Below, piece after piece: positions 8,766 to 18,210 of a stretch of 64,000 nt of DNA. The stretch is from NCBI GenBank assembly GCA_963665975.1, contig OY762508.1, positions 3,534,001 to 3,598,000 on the forward strand. The letters are read 5' to 3'. Numbering within the stretch: position 1 is the stretch's first letter; every line of letters starts with the position of its first letter. Origin of the DNA: G963665975 sp963665975 (GTDB taxonomy: Bacteria > Bacteroidota > Rhodothermia > Rhodothermales > Bin80). Both the position numbers and the translations under genes were made by a program. The notes under the pieces were generated by a model that had not been told where the DNA came from, did no database searches, and saw only the letters and a list, made by a program, of their open reading frames with translations.

Positions 8766-11700
8766 TTAGAATCCCAACCGCATGGTGAATAGGATGCGTC
8801 GTGGAATCGCCCATCCGAATGCCTCGACACCGTCGAGGAAGTTCTGGCTGAGAGTAGACTCGCCACCTCCCCGACCGATCGCATTCAGCTCTGGATCAAC
8901 GCCATCGTATTTCGTCCAGATAGCAAGATTGCGGCCAGACACACTGATCGACAGGCTACGCAGGTTGACTCGTTGCACTAGCGACCGCGGAATGCTGTAG
9001 GTCAGGCTGACCTCACGCCACCTAATAAAGTCGGCTTCCTTGATCGTATTCAGGCCACTGAACGGGGAGAGCGCCAATTCATTATTCAACCACCGCTTGA
9101 GCGCATCCAGTCGTATTTCCCCACTGTTCTGGGGATTTCCGTTGGCGTCAGCGCCACCGCTGAGGAAATCCAATTCTGTCTGGGCTGATGCTGGTGTGTT
9201 GCGCCCGATAATCGGATTGGCTTGCCGAAATGCACCAGTGAGGTTGTTAACGAAATAATTACCCGTCTTGTATTCGAAGAGCGTTGTTAGCGTAAAGTTG
9301 TGCAGAAACTTGACTGATCCGCCAACCGATCCTGCAAAGTCCGGAGCCGGCTTGCCAAGAAAATGCGTCAGGTTTCCGCTGAGTCCTTCGGCAGGGTCAG
9401 GATTGGGTTGCAGCAAGACCAGTGAAGTCGTGTTTGGCAGCTCGGCTGTTGTCGGCGTAAGCGCCCCCAGGATCTGGATGAGATCAGACTCCGTGTCCGG
9501 AATTCCATCCTTGTTTAGATCGACGGGCAGAGATCCATTGGGCACATCCAGGAGGCGCGCGCCGAAATTCGTGCCTGGCGCATACCCTTCTACTAGATAG
9601 TTGCGATACCGCGGATAGCTGCCGCCTACCTTGATCGGTGGCGCGCCTCCCATGTTTGTGATCTGCTCCCACAAGTACGCGGTATTGGCAAACAGGCTAA
9701 CCGAAGTGCTTGGCGAGTTGTATACGAGAGCATTGATGGCCAATTCAACACCCTTGCCCTTTAATTCTCCAATGTTATCCAACTGGGTGGCACGGAATCC
9801 GCCAGATACCGGGAACTGCCGGGTGACCAGCGCATCCCGCACGACGCGGTCCCAATAGGTGGTCTCCACCGCGAGACGATCATCGAAAAGCCCGGCTTCC
9901 AGTCCCAGTTCCCACTCCGTGGAGATTTCAGGCTTCAGTTCCGCGTTTCCGAGATTGTTGGGGACGATACCCGGTCCACTTTGCGAAGAGAATGATCCGT
10001 AGGTCGTCAACGCGTCGAATGCTCCTGGCTGAAGACCACTCTGCCCAAGGGCGGCCCGGAATCGCAACGAGGAAACAGGTCCGAGGTATTGCCAGAAATT
10101 GGCGTCCGATGGAATGAACGATACAGAGATCTTCGGATAGAAAATCGAGGAGAAATTCGACCCGAAGGCGGAGTTGGCGTCAAGTCGCCCTCCAACTGTC
10201 ATGTACAGCATATTCCTCCATCCTGCCTGCTCCTGGAAGAATACGCCTACGTTGACGACTTCCTCGAAAAACTCAAAGATATCCTCCACAGCTGCCGCAC
10301 CGGTCACATTAAAGCCCGGACCGGGGAAATTCGTCCCTATACCCTGCAGAATGTCCTGCTTGGCAATGAAGCCCTGCGAGCCGAACAGAAAAGTGGACTC
10401 AAGGGAAGGGGAAAGCTGTTTTTGAACTGTTCCCTTGACGTCGAAGGTGAGCTCGACCCGGTTGGAGTTTCGATATTGGCGTTCCCCATCCGGCGTACTG
10501 CCTGAAAAATTGTCAATATTCCAACGGAATCCGCGTACGTCCGTATCCTTTTGACTGGTAAAGTCTACGCCGAAGGTGCCGTCAATAATCAGGAAGTCCA
10601 GAGGCTGGTAATTGGCTCCGACAGAGCCCACAAACCGTCGCACATTCTGTTCAATTACGCGCTGCATGGATTCGTTGACCGTGGCAAACGCCGTCGAGCC
10701 GGTCTCGTTGTTGAAGCGGACCAGTTCTGGCTTGCTGAACTGGGCCAATGACGGCACGCCGTAGATGTTGTTGTTCGACGCCATCGTCTGCAGGTAGGAG
10801 TCGACATAGTTCGACGTGACTCTGAATTGCAGCGATTCCGTGGGAAAGATGTTAAGGTTGGCTGTAGTCTGGACGCGTTTGGAGAGATCTTCGACTAGCG
10901 TGCGTACGCCGGTCGGATAGCGCCTTTCTTTGCCTCCGAACGGGCCATCCTCGTCCGACCACCGTGCGCTCGCATAGTAGGTAATTCCGGATGCGCCACC
11001 ACTGACGGAAGCGGAATAGACTTGCCCATAACCCGGTTCGAAGAGATCTTGCATGAAATTCTCTTCTACGAGTTGAAAGGGTCGCAGTCCACTGCGGCCA
11101 AACCACGTAGCCATCGTGTCAGCCTGCGTCTGGGTGCGCGCAAATCCGGCGTTGTTAGCGTAGACCCTAGGATAAGTAATGGACGCCTGCTGCGTTTGGA
11201 AGGTAAAGTGCGGGGGACCGATATTTCCGCGCTTGGTGAAGATCTGGATGACACCATTAGAAGCTTCCGAGCCGAACAGCGTTGCAGCAGCAGCGCCTTT
11301 GAGGATTTCAACTCGCTCGATGGCCTCCGGATTGATGTCGTCCAGGCGGGAAGGAGAACCGCCGGGATTGAATGTTATCCCGCCGCCGTTATTGGCTCGG
11401 ATGCCGTCGATATAGACGATGGGTTCATTGCTTTGGGAGAGGCTTGCCGCGCCCCGGATTCGGATACGCGCGCCCTCGCCGGTTTGACCGCCAGACGGCA
11501 ATCCAACCAGACCCGGCTCACGTCCCTGCAGGACATCCGAGAACGTTTGAACCGGAGCCGTCTCCAGCGAGGAGGTGGCGATAGTTGCGATCGAGTTGCC
11601 GAGCTTCCGCTTTTCGACAGGGCCTCCTGCCCCTGTAACAACCACCTCGTCGAGATTGATTGCCGTTTCATTGAGGCTGGCGTCAAGCACTACCGTTTCG

Positions 11701-11975
11701 CCGGTGACAACAGTAACCGTTGCCATACTTGTACGGTAGCCGATATAGCGAAACTCAACCGTGTAGTCTCCAGCCGGGACTGCAGCGATTCTGTAGATGC
11801 CGTCAACATTCGTTACCGAGCCGGCCGCCAGATTCGGAATCGCAACCTGTGCACCAATAAGCGGCTCCAGCGATCGGGCATCGATTACTGTGCCCGTGAC
11901 TATCCCTTGCGCCCCGGCATCAAGCGAATGACCAAGCGACCACAAGATGCTTAGGCAGAGTATTCTCCGGTTCAT
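8766..11975 (-). CDS. SusC/RagA-family TonB-dependent outer-membrane transporter
   Basis: A 1069-residue outer-membrane receptor. A signal peptide is followed by a carboxypeptidase-D-like domain (GTVIDARSLEPLIGAQVAIP, then the YIGYRT turn). Next comes the LDEVVVTGAGG linker where TonB-interacting segments usually lie, a plug domain (FSDVLQGREPGLVG, IRIRGAASL, PIVYIDGIRANNGGG) and a long beta-barrel ending in aromatic F (FTMRLGF). It imports bulky nutrients together with the SusD lipoprotein encoded 45 bp downstream. No glycoside hydrolase or sensor gene is adjacent, so the substrate is unclear; the exported sulfatase and deacetylase genes in the window are too distant to assign. Several hundred bases separate it from the next gene upstream, leaving room for a promoter that I could not define. 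Confidence 0.93.
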   Translation of the reverse strand: MNRRILCLSILWSLGHSLDAGAQGIVTGTVIDARSLEPLIGAQVAIPNLAAGSVTNVDGIYRIAAVPAGDYTVEFRYIGYRTSMATVTVVTGETVVLDASLNETAINLDEVVVTGAGGPVEKRKLGNSIATIATSSLETAPVQTFSDVLQGREPGLVGLPSGGQTGEGARIRIRGAASLSQSNEPIVYIDGIRANNGGGITFNPGGSPSRLDDINPEAIERVEILKGAAAATLFGSEASNGVIQIFTKRGNIGPPHFTFQTQQASITYPRVYANNAGFARTQTQADTMATWFGRSGLRPFQLVEENFMQDLFEPGYGQVYSASVSGGASGITYYASARWSDEDGPFGGKERRYPTGVRTLVEDLSKRVQTTANLNIFPTESLQFRVTSNYVDSYLQTMASNNNIYGVPSLAQFSKPELVRFNNETGSTAFATVNESMQRVIEQNVRRFVGSVGANYQPLDFLIIDGTFGVDFTSQKDTDVRGFRWNIDNFSGSTPDGERQYRNSNRVELTFDVKGTVQKQLSPSLESTFLFGSQGFIAKQDILQGIGTNFPGPGFNVTGAAAVEDIFEFFEEVVNVGVFFQEQAGWRNMLYMTVGGRLDANSAFGSNFSSIFYPKISVSFIPSDANFWQYLGPVSSLRFRAALGQSGLQPGAFDALTTYGSFSSQSGPGIVPNNLGNAELKPEISTEWELGLEAGLFDDRLAVETTYWDRVVRDALVTRQFPVSGGFRATQLDNIGELKGKGVELAINALVYNSPSTSVSLFANTAYLWEQITNMGGAPPIKVGGSYPRYRNYLVEGYAPGTNFGARLLDVPNGSLPVDLNKDGIPDTESDLIQILGALTPTTAELPNTTSLVLLQPNPDPAEGLSGNLTHFLGKPAPDFAGSVGGSVKFLHNFTLTTLFEYKTGNYFVNNLTGAFRQANPIIGRNTPASAQTELDFLSGGADANGNPQNSGEIRLDALKRWLNNELALSPFSGLNTIKEADFIRWREVSLTYSIPRSLVQRVNLRSLSISVSGRNLAIWTKYDGVDPELNAIGRGGGESTLSQNFLDGVEAFGWAIPRRILFTMRLGF

Positions 11976-12242
11976 AGACGTGTCTCGGTATGGTGCAGTG
12001 TGGCGGAATGCAGGCCAGGCGAATGTTGGGCTGGCCTGTAACCGGTTGCTGCGAAAATGGAATAAATCATATCTCTGCGCAAGTCTGTACTGCCCGACCA
12101 GGAAATCGGAAGCGTTTTTCTACTTGCGAGACTTGCTCAAGCAGGAAGTTGGAGTGAAATTCTTCGTGAAACCGCACGTGCCAGTGATATACCTATGAGA
12201 GGTTCATTCCCGGTAGTGCGGAGCAGATGAGCGTATGGAGTG

Positions 12243-13133
12243 CTACAGGTCCAATGTACCGCGCATGACTGTAACCGCAGCTCCTCCCACCTTGACCGCT
12301 TCAATGTCATTCGGCGCGCCGATGACCTCGACCATTGCCTGTCCGGGACGCTGCATCCAATGTCCTTGCTCCGCCACAAATGAAGCGCGTGAGATCAGTC
12401 CATGACGCCAAAGGAAGGCGCCCATCCCCCCGGTTGCCGACCCGGTGAACGGATCCTCGAATACGTCGGGCGGGGAGGCGAAATGGCGGGCGAACGTGTC
12501 GCCCTCCGCAGTGATGCCATCCAGGCAGAACAGGTGCGCGCTGAAAAAGCCGGCTGTCTCGCGCAACTGCGTGAGTAGCGGGGTGTCTACCGCGATACGC
12601 TGTAAGATCTGCTTGCGCCGCACCGCAACCATGAGCTGTGGCGTTCCCGTACTGACGACCTGGATAGGCACGTTTGGGAGTATGTCATCTTTCGATAACC
12701 CGAAGGCCGGTAATACAAGATCAGCATCCAGCGAGGCAGAAAATACCGGCTTCTTCTGGGTCATTACAATGCGATAAGGCATTCCTTGGTGCGCCAGCAC
12801 ATCCACAGGTATCGGTCCGACCTGCAGCTCGAGGGATATGGGCGTGCGATCTCCGGTGAGACGGATGCGCTGCGTTTCGGCTAGCGCATATACGGTTGCA
12901 ATAGTTGGATGTCCGGCGAGAGGAATCTCTTCGGCAGGCGTGAAATAGCGCGCTCGCACATCGGCGAGATCTGAACGTAGCACAAACGCCGTTTCTGACA
13001 AGTTCATCTCGCGGGCAATGGCCTGCATGGTATCTGAAGCAAGATCGTCCGCGTCAAAAACGACGGCGCACGGATTGCCGCCGAGCGGCTGGTTCGTGAA
13101 CGCATCGACTTGCATAAAGGGATAGGAGGGCAT
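12243..13133 (-). CDS. PhzF-family isomerase
   Basis: A 296-residue protein of the PhzF/diaminopimelate-epimerase-like fold. Hallmarks are the opening QVDAFTNQPLGGNPCAVV, the catalytic-glutamate helix NLSETAFV, RARYFTPAEEIPLAGHPTIA, and FEDPFTGSATGGMGAF near the C terminus. Family members isomerise or epimerise small metabolites (phenazine pathway PhzF, E. coli YddE). No phenazine genes are present, so this is more likely a general metabolic isomerase of unknown substrate. It is transcribed divergently from the PIG-L deacetylase gene across about 145 bp. The length is normal for the family and no key segment is missing. Confidence 0.9.
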   Translation of the reverse strand: MPSYPFMQVDAFTNQPLGGNPCAVVFDADDLASDTMQAIAREMNLSETAFVLRSDLADVRARYFTPAEEIPLAGHPTIATVYALAETQRIRLTGDRTPISLELQVGPIPVDVLAHQGMPYRIVMTQKKPVFSASLDADLVLPAFGLSKDDILPNVPIQVVSTGTPQLMVAVRRKQILQRIAVDTPLLTQLRETAGFFSAHLFCLDGITAEGDTFARHFASPPDVFEDPFTGSATGGMGAFLWRHGLISRASFVAEQGHWMQRPGQAMVEVIGAPNDIEAVKVGGAAVTVMRGTLDL

Positions 13134-13277
13134 GGAGAATAGAAGCGTATGAATTGCCGTTGCATATTAGCAGGGAATGCGAACATATTCTACGCACGGA
13201 GCCATCCGGTGTCCCAGGAACCAACGCGTTCCTGGTCGTATGAACCATTTACTTCTTGTTGACGGACCTGGCAAACA

Positions 13278-15512
13278 ATGAATCGTGCCCCACTTGGCCT
13301 ATGCCTGTGTGCGCTCCTGATAGCGGCATGCGGCAGCGGCGCCGCGCAGGAGTCGGATGCTCCGGCATATGTAGCGATGAACCTCGCAGCGCATCCTGAT
13401 GATGAAGACGGTGCGACCATGAATTACTACCGTCGCGCCAAGGGTGCGGTCGTATACAGCGTCATCTTTACACGCGGAGAAGGCGGCCAGAATGAAATTG
13501 GGCCCGACCTCTACCACGCCCTCGGCGCAATACGGACGCAAGAAACCGAGGCGGCTGCGCGGGAGCTCGGCACGCAGGTGGCGTTTCTAAACTTTTACGA
13601 TTTTGGTTACTCGAAGACAGCCGAGGAAACCTTTAGCGCCTGGGGCGGCCGCGATCACGTCACCGCTGAACTTGTCCGGCTTATTCGCAAACTTAAGCCG
13701 CAAGTGCTCTTCACTAATCACGACACGGTGACTGTCGGGTCGCGTCGACAACACGGACACCACCAGGCGGTGGGCATTGCGGCGTATGACGCGTTCGCGC
13801 TCGCAGCTGATGCTTCGTTCCACCCGGAGCAGCTTCTGGAAGACGGCATAGATCTCTGGCAGCCGAATCGGCTGTTCTTGCGCCACTGGCGCCCGCAGGA
13901 AGGCATGGTTTACGATGTCGTGGTGCCGGTGGGCGACAGGGACCCGGAAAGCGGGCAGTCGTATGCAGCTAATGCAGCGGATGCGCTGGCGTATCATGCT
14001 TCGCAGGGCATGGGCAATTTCGCCATTCGGCTGAGGAGTCTGCACGCGAACGTGTTCAGCATGCTTCGGAGCACCGGGCACGTGGCGCTGCCGATAAACG
14101 ACCTGTTTAGCGGATTGGCGTCTGCGGAGGAGTTGCCGAACGACATTACGTACCGGATTGACTCGGGGCGTATCGCTCCACTGCCCGACGGCGTATTGAC
14201 TGTAATGGAACGTACGGCGGTGCCAGGACAATACGTCACACTATCGTGTGATGCAGGAGATGATCGGCTGCGTCTCGTATTGAAAGGGGCCGTCGACACC
14301 ACCATCACCGTGCTGCCTGGAGATCGAGGTGTGGCCCGGCTGCGCATTGCCGAGCACGCCGCGCCCACTATTCCTGCCGAGAAGTTTCAGTATGCTCACA
14401 CCGCAAGCCATCCGCCCATTGTGTACACGGCGTTTCGAGATGTCGGTGCGCAGCCGGTCGCTGCCGGGTACTTGCCGCTGGAGGTGGCGCCACCTGTGTA
14501 TGTCAAGGCGGAAGCCAGTGACGTGCGGCTGCGCCCTGGCCCAAACGTAATTCAGGTTTCGGCGCATGTGTTCGATCCTGAAGCCGAACGACTTCATCTG
14601 ACCACAACTGTGCGCCGGAATGCTGACGGAGCCACCATGGTTGTACGGAAGCAGGAGGTGACGTTGCCTGCCAGTGGACCGGTATCGGTGCCGCTACGGG
14701 TGGATCTGCCCGATGAATTGGCTGCTGGAGACTATGATATTACAGTGCAGGCCGCACTGGCGCCGGCTTCCCGGACGCTCGCTACTGCTCAGATCACAGG
14801 GCGCGTCTTTGATGTGACGGTGGCGTCTGGACTAACCGTAGGTGTAGTCGCCAGTTACGATAACACAATGGAGCAGGCGCTGCGCGAAATGAACGCCACC
14901 TACATTCTGCTCGACTCGCTCGCATTGGCGCATGCATCCTACGATACGCTGCACACGATCGTACTTGATATTCGCAGCTACCTGACGCGGCAGGATCTGC
15001 GCATGCATAACGACAGACTCCTCGAATGGGTACGCGGAGGAGGACACTTGGTGGTCAACTACCAGAAGACGTTTGAATGGAATGCTGACTCCGTGGACCC
15101 GTTCGACAAAGACCGGCAGAACTCCGGTGCTTTTGCGCCCTATCCACTGGTGCTCGGACGCGCCCGCGTAACGCGCGAGGAAGCTCCCGTTACGGTGACC
15201 GATCCACGTCATGTGCTGTTGCGCCAGCCCAATCGGATAGCTCCTTCTGCGTGGGAGGGATGGATACAGGAAAGGGGCCTATACTTCCCCTCAACATGGT
15301 CCGACGCCTATGAAGAGCTCTTCTGTATGCAGGACCCGGGAGAGGTGCAGCACTGCGGTTCGACGCTCCTGGCCGAATACGGAAACGGGACGTACCTATA
15401 TTCCGCACTGGTCTGGTATCGGCAGCTAAAGGTCTACCATCCTGGCGCTTACGCCCTGTTTGCCAACATGATCAGTCTGCCGCTCACGCGGGTCAGCAGC
15501 GACCAGCCGTGA
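13278..15512 (+). CDS. Exported PIG-L (LmbE-like) deacetylase lipoprotein
   Basis: A 744-residue protein. The first 23 residues are a lipoprotein signal with lipobox LIAAC (Cys18). The PIG-L/LmbE domain follows at once: AHPDDE at residues 38-43 (zinc-binding His39 and Asp42) and a later H-G-H-H cluster in RRQHGHHQAVG provide the metal site of N-acetylglucosaminyl deacetylases. The remaining ~450 residues are an extra region of beta-rich character ending in a possible glutamine-amidotransferase-like or flavodoxin-like fold (the VVNYQKTFEWN region). This large architecture is common in Bacteroidota and its relatives. The substrate is probably an N-acetylated sugar outside the cytoplasm, which is inference. 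It begins about 145 bp from a divergent phzF-like gene. Confidence 0.88.
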   Translation: MNRAPLGLCLCALLIAACGSGAAQESDAPAYVAMNLAAHPDDEDGATMNYYRRAKGAVVYSVIFTRGEGGQNEIGPDLYHALGAIRTQETEAAARELGTQVAFLNFYDFGYSKTAEETFSAWGGRDHVTAELVRLIRKLKPQVLFTNHDTVTVGSRRQHGHHQAVGIAAYDAFALAADASFHPEQLLEDGIDLWQPNRLFLRHWRPQEGMVYDVVVPVGDRDPESGQSYAANAADALAYHASQGMGNFAIRLRSLHANVFSMLRSTGHVALPINDLFSGLASAEELPNDITYRIDSGRIAPLPDGVLTVMERTAVPGQYVTLSCDAGDDRLRLVLKGAVDTTITVLPGDRGVARLRIAEHAAPTIPAEKFQYAHTASHPPIVYTAFRDVGAQPVAAGYLPLEVAPPVYVKAEASDVRLRPGPNVIQVSAHVFDPEAERLHLTTTVRRNADGATMVVRKQEVTLPASGPVSVPLRVDLPDELAAGDYDITVQAALAPASRTLATAQITGRVFDVTVASGLTVGVVASYDNTMEQALREMNATYILLDSLALAHASYDTLHTIVLDIRSYLTRQDLRMHNDRLLEWVRGGGHLVVNYQKTFEWNADSVDPFDKDRQNSGAFAPYPLVLGRARVTREEAPVTVTDPRHVLLRQPNRIAPSAWEGWIQERGLYFPSTWSDAYEELFCMQDPGEVQHCGSTLLAEYGNGTYLYSALVWYRQLKVYHPGAYALFANMISLPLTRVSSDQP

Positions 15513-15625
15513 CAGCAATTCCATGTGCCGAAATGCGTGGCCTCTAAAATTACCCTCCGCCGCTTGCTACAAAGCTGCACATTCTTGACTTTGTGTTCCT
15601 GGAATCCCCACAGAATGGCTGCGCC

Positions 15626-15721
15626 ATGAATACGAAGCAACGCAACAATCTCCTCTTCGCGCTGGTTATCCTGGCCGGAATCGCCACCATCCTGACGATA
15701 GTGGCCCTCCTCGAAGGGTAA
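15626..15721 (+). CDS. 31-residue single-pass membrane micro-protein
   Basis: A short open frame starting at ATG 15626 encodes a basic, polar start (MNTKQRNNLL) followed by one uninterrupted hydrophobic segment of about 19 residues (FALVILAGIATILTIVALL) and a stop. It has the N-in single-span layout seen in many bacterial membrane micro-proteins. It lies between the deacetylase gene and the convergent DUF971 gene, with 9 bp to the end of the latter. There is no clear ribosome-binding site. A chance frame is possible, but the clean topology in a compact region makes it worth recording. Confidence 0.45.
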   Translation: MNTKQRNNLLFALVILAGIATILTIVALLEG

Positions 15722-15730
15722 GGCGTGCCC

Positions 15731-16066
15731 TTACTGCTCGGCAGTTCTGCAGCACGGACACATTGCGCGCAACCGATCCCACGCGTAAATGCCGGTGTCG
15801 TGACCATCGTCCCAGACCAGGCGTAGCCCGATACTACCGGCTGGCTGAACCTTGAGATTGTTCCATCGCATAAGGGCAGGCAGATGGAAGATCGCCGGGT
15901 CCGGCAGGTCGCTCATCTTGGCGTGCCCCTGGCACCCTGCACAGGGACAAGCGCGCCGCAAACCATCCAGGGGAAACACACTCTCGTGCCCGTCTTGCCA
16001 CGCGACCGAGAACGTCTGTGCTTCGGCGTCTACCGTAATGCGCACAGGGGTCAGCGACGGGGACAT
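15731..16066 (-). CDS. DUF971 (GBBH-like N-terminal) domain protein
   Basis: A small protein of about 111 residues from the ATG at 16066; a TTG at 16105 would add 13 residues. It is a stand-alone DUF971 domain, related to the N-terminal domain of gamma-butyrobetaine hydroxylase. Characteristic features are VRITVDAEAQTFSVAWQDG, the short-chain CPCAGC cluster, LRLVWDDGHDTGIYAWDRL, and the terminal CPCC. The cysteine pairs suggest metal binding, possibly zinc or Fe-S handling; the domain is often linked with Fe-S or cofactor metabolism, but the role is unproven. It starts about 44 bp after the sigma-factor gene on the same strand and is probably co-transcribed with it. Confidence 0.85.
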   Translation of the reverse strand: MSPSLTPVRITVDAEAQTFSVAWQDGHESVFPLDGLRRACPCAGCQGHAKMSDLPDPAIFHLPALMRWNNLKVQPAGSIGLRLVWDDGHDTGIYAWDRLRAMCPCCRTAEQ

Positions 16067-16109
16067 GGGAATGGGCCGATAGCGAGCCCGTGCCTGCTGT
16101 GGCAAAGGC

Positions 16110-16793
16110 TTAGGTCAGCTCCGTCTCCGCTTCATGTGACTCCAGGAGGAAAGGGTAGATTTCCTTAAGGAGAACCTGGAGCTTGGTGCGCCCGCGATTG
16201 ATGCGACTCTTCACAGTACCCATGGGGAGCCCTGTGATTTCAGCGATTTCGTCGTAGGCAAGTTGCTGAATGTCACGCAGGACCACAACCTCGCGGAAGT
16301 TCGGCGGGATCTGATCCAGGGCGTCCTGGATGTACTTATCCTGCAACGTGCTCTCCGCATGACGATCCGGGGAAAACGTCTCGTCCGGAATGGCCAATTC
16401 GTATTCTTCATTGTCCCGGTTCACGGACTGAATAGAGTACATTCGGCGCCGCTTGCGTTTACGGTATTCCGAACGCGCGAGGTTGCCGGCAATCGTGTAT
16501 AGCCAGGTGGAGAATTTGGCAATACGCTGGTAGGAATGCCGATTGCGGTAGACCCGCAGGAAGGTTTCCTGGAGCAGGTCTTCGCAGCGCTTCGTGTCGC
16601 CGAGAAAGCCGTACAGATAGTGCATCAGGCGCTCCGAATAGCGGTCAACCAGAATGTTGAATGCCTCGACCGTGCCTGCTTGGAACTGCTCCATCAGATC
16701 TTCGTCGCTCATCTGCTGGAGCGCCTCGAAACGATTCACGGCGGCTCGCTGCTGCCGTACCGTCTTTCGAATGATCCGTGATATATTTGCCAC
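16110..16793 (-). CDS. ECF-type RNA polymerase sigma factor
   Basis: A 227-residue sigma-70-family factor of the extracytoplasmic-function group. Region 2 is visible as FNILVDRYSERLMHYLY, DLLQETFLRVYRN and FSTWLYTIAGNLARSEYRKR. Region 4 (about residues 150-210) carries the helix-turn-helix in IPPNFREVVVLRDIQQLAYD and EIAEITGLPMGTVKSRINRG. It has an N-terminal basic extension of about 25 residues ahead of region 2. No anti-sigma gene is adjacent; the next gene on the strand encodes a DUF971 protein. The upstream 530 bp is gene-free and could carry an autoregulated promoter. The regulon is unknown. Confidence 0.93.
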   Translation of the reverse strand: MANISRIIRKTVRQQRAAVNRFEALQQMSDEDLMEQFQAGTVEAFNILVDRYSERLMHYLYGFLGDTKRCEDLLQETFLRVYRNRHSYQRIAKFSTWLYTIAGNLARSEYRKRKRRRMYSIQSVNRDNEEYELAIPDETFSPDRHAESTLQDKYIQDALDQIPPNFREVVVLRDIQQLAYDEIAEITGLPMGTVKSRINRGRTKLQVLLKEIYPFLLESHEAETELT

Positions 16794-17324
16794 GTTACAC
16801 CTGAGTGCGAGTTAGAGTCTGCATGGTCTGATAACGGCAACTCCAGTGAATCTATTGCCTGCTGGCAAGAGCCGTAGTGGGTGCGCCCTACCTGTATCCT
16901 GTATGCTTTACGATAGCTGCATCCTGTATAGTTACAAACGGGCAGGTACTTATACCGATCTGACAGCCGAATTTGTAGTTAATTCAAGATGTAGCATTTA
17001 TTCGATTGACTCGGTTGCCTCTTTGGAGGGTCGGCTGGCGAACCCAATCAGCAAAAGATACGGAAAGATTCGAAAACAAGGAGTCTAGGTGACAAATGGA
17101 ATAATGAAGAGGTGGTTAAACCGGTTCCACAACACGAATCATGCCCAATGACAGCTGCCTTGAAACCTGTACGGGATGTCCAGAATAGGAGCAGTCAGAG
17201 GTGCTCATGAGGGCTCTTACGGTGTTTTGCAGGGGCATCCTGCGCACGTTGCGAAATTCGGCTCGCTCATTGCAGCGTAGCGGGTACACGCCAAGTCTCA
17301 CCTGCAACAGACACTGATTGCACG
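16794..17324. other. Gene-free interval between divergent genes
   Basis: About 530 bp separate the divergent sigma-factor gene and a small lipoprotein gene. Open frames here are short, lack ribosome sites and show no known motif. A direct repeat-like CTGTAT-containing stretch occurs twice near 16890-16940 (CCTGTATCCTGTATG and CATCCTGTATAG). It may hold both promoters, but I cannot place them. Confidence 0.4.
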
Positions 17325-17669
17325 ATGCTACTACGCACGCGCACGCTTCAGGTAGTGCTCGCGGCACTGTTCGTCACCGCGTGTAACGACGAAATCGTCG
17401 CGCCAGAATACAGGGCAACTGTTCAGGCGTTGCATGTCACGTTCAGCTTCGATGACGCCACATACAAGGCAACGGTGGCTACAGAGCGGTTTCGAATACC
17501 GGAGATTACCCCTTCCGTGGTTGATCGTGGAGCAGTGCTTCTATACTTCCGCGATCAGGGTACGTGGACGGCATTGCCGTATACGCTGGGCATCGAATCT
17601 AAGGAGCTGGCAGTGGTAGATTATGGGAATTACGAGGACGTGCAGGCGTACTTCAACCTAAGCGGTTAG
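17325..17669 (+). CDS. Small hypothetical lipoprotein
   Basis: A 114-residue protein with a clear lipoprotein signal (LQVVLAALFVTAC, cysteine at residue 20) and a mature part of mixed beta character. No family is recognised. The mature region has regularly spaced aromatic and acidic residues and ends DVQAYFNLSG, compatible with a small beta-sandwich or immunoglobulin-like domain. It lies upstream of the Smr gene in the same direction. The signal peptide and clean frame make it likely to be real. Confidence 0.65.
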   Translation: MLLRTRTLQVVLAALFVTACNDEIVAPEYRATVQALHVTFSFDDATYKATVATERFRIPEITPSVVDRGAVLLYFRDQGTWTALPYTLGIESKELAVVDYGNYEDVQAYFNLSG

Positions 17670-17937
17670 AAGAGCACGAGCAGGTGGGAATGTGTATCGG
17701 TGGCGTCCACAGGATTTCGCATCCACGGCATCGAGCTCATTATTGGCGCGAGAGCGCTCTGCATGTTCTCTGGGACAGAAAAACCGGGGCCGTACGACGG
17801 GCATGACAGCCTGGCAGGATGCCGACCAGGAGTGTGGGGCATGTCAGGTAGCGTATGCTCATGCCATGGCAATCTCTGGTTTCCCGGGCCTTATCTTATG
17901 GTGTTGTCGCACCGCGCAGTATCGCGAAACCGGAGTA

Positions 17938-18210
17938 GTGTCCGACGAACCCGTACCATACCCTGTTGACGGCATTCTCGACCTGCACGTCTTTAATCCG
18001 CGGGACGTAAAGAATCTCGTGTCTGAATACCTCTGGGCTTGCCGGCAGAAGGGGATTCTTCGCGTAAGGATCATTCACGGCAAGGGGCGGTCTGTGCTAC
18101 GCAAGACCGTGCACGCAGTGCTGGACAGAGAGGAGGCCGTCCTCTCCTATACGAAAGCGGGAGACAGGAGCGGCTGGGGGGCCACTATTGTGCACCTTTC
18201 ACCATGCTAG
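17938..18210 (+). CDS. Smr-domain protein
   Basis: A 90-residue stand-alone Smr (small MutS-related) domain. Motifs are the opening DLHVFNPRDVKNLV and the core VRIIHGKGRSVLRKTVH with its H-G-K-G loop, followed by WGATIVHL at the end. Smr domains nick or cleave nucleic acids in several proteins; the role of such short bacterial forms is uncertain. The start chosen is GTG 17938, which matches the usual N-terminal length of this family. The frame is open further upstream (GTG 17692, ATG 17866), but that stretch lacks similarity to the family and looks non-coding. Its last 26 bases overlap the 3' end of the convergent glpD gene. Confidence 0.8.
   Translation: MSDEPVPYPVDGILDLHVFNPRDVKNLVSEYLWACRQKGILRVRIIHGKGRSVLRKTVHAVLDREEAVLSYTKAGDRSGWGATIVHLSPC

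Noticed and set aside
11022..11954. Long open frame (310 codons) antisense to susC
   Set aside because: It lies fully opposite a clear SusC gene, has no recognisable motif and no signal; it is a composition-driven shadow.
17692..17937. N-terminal extension of the Smr protein
   Set aside because: The extra 82 residues look random, and the family is normally about 90-100 residues.
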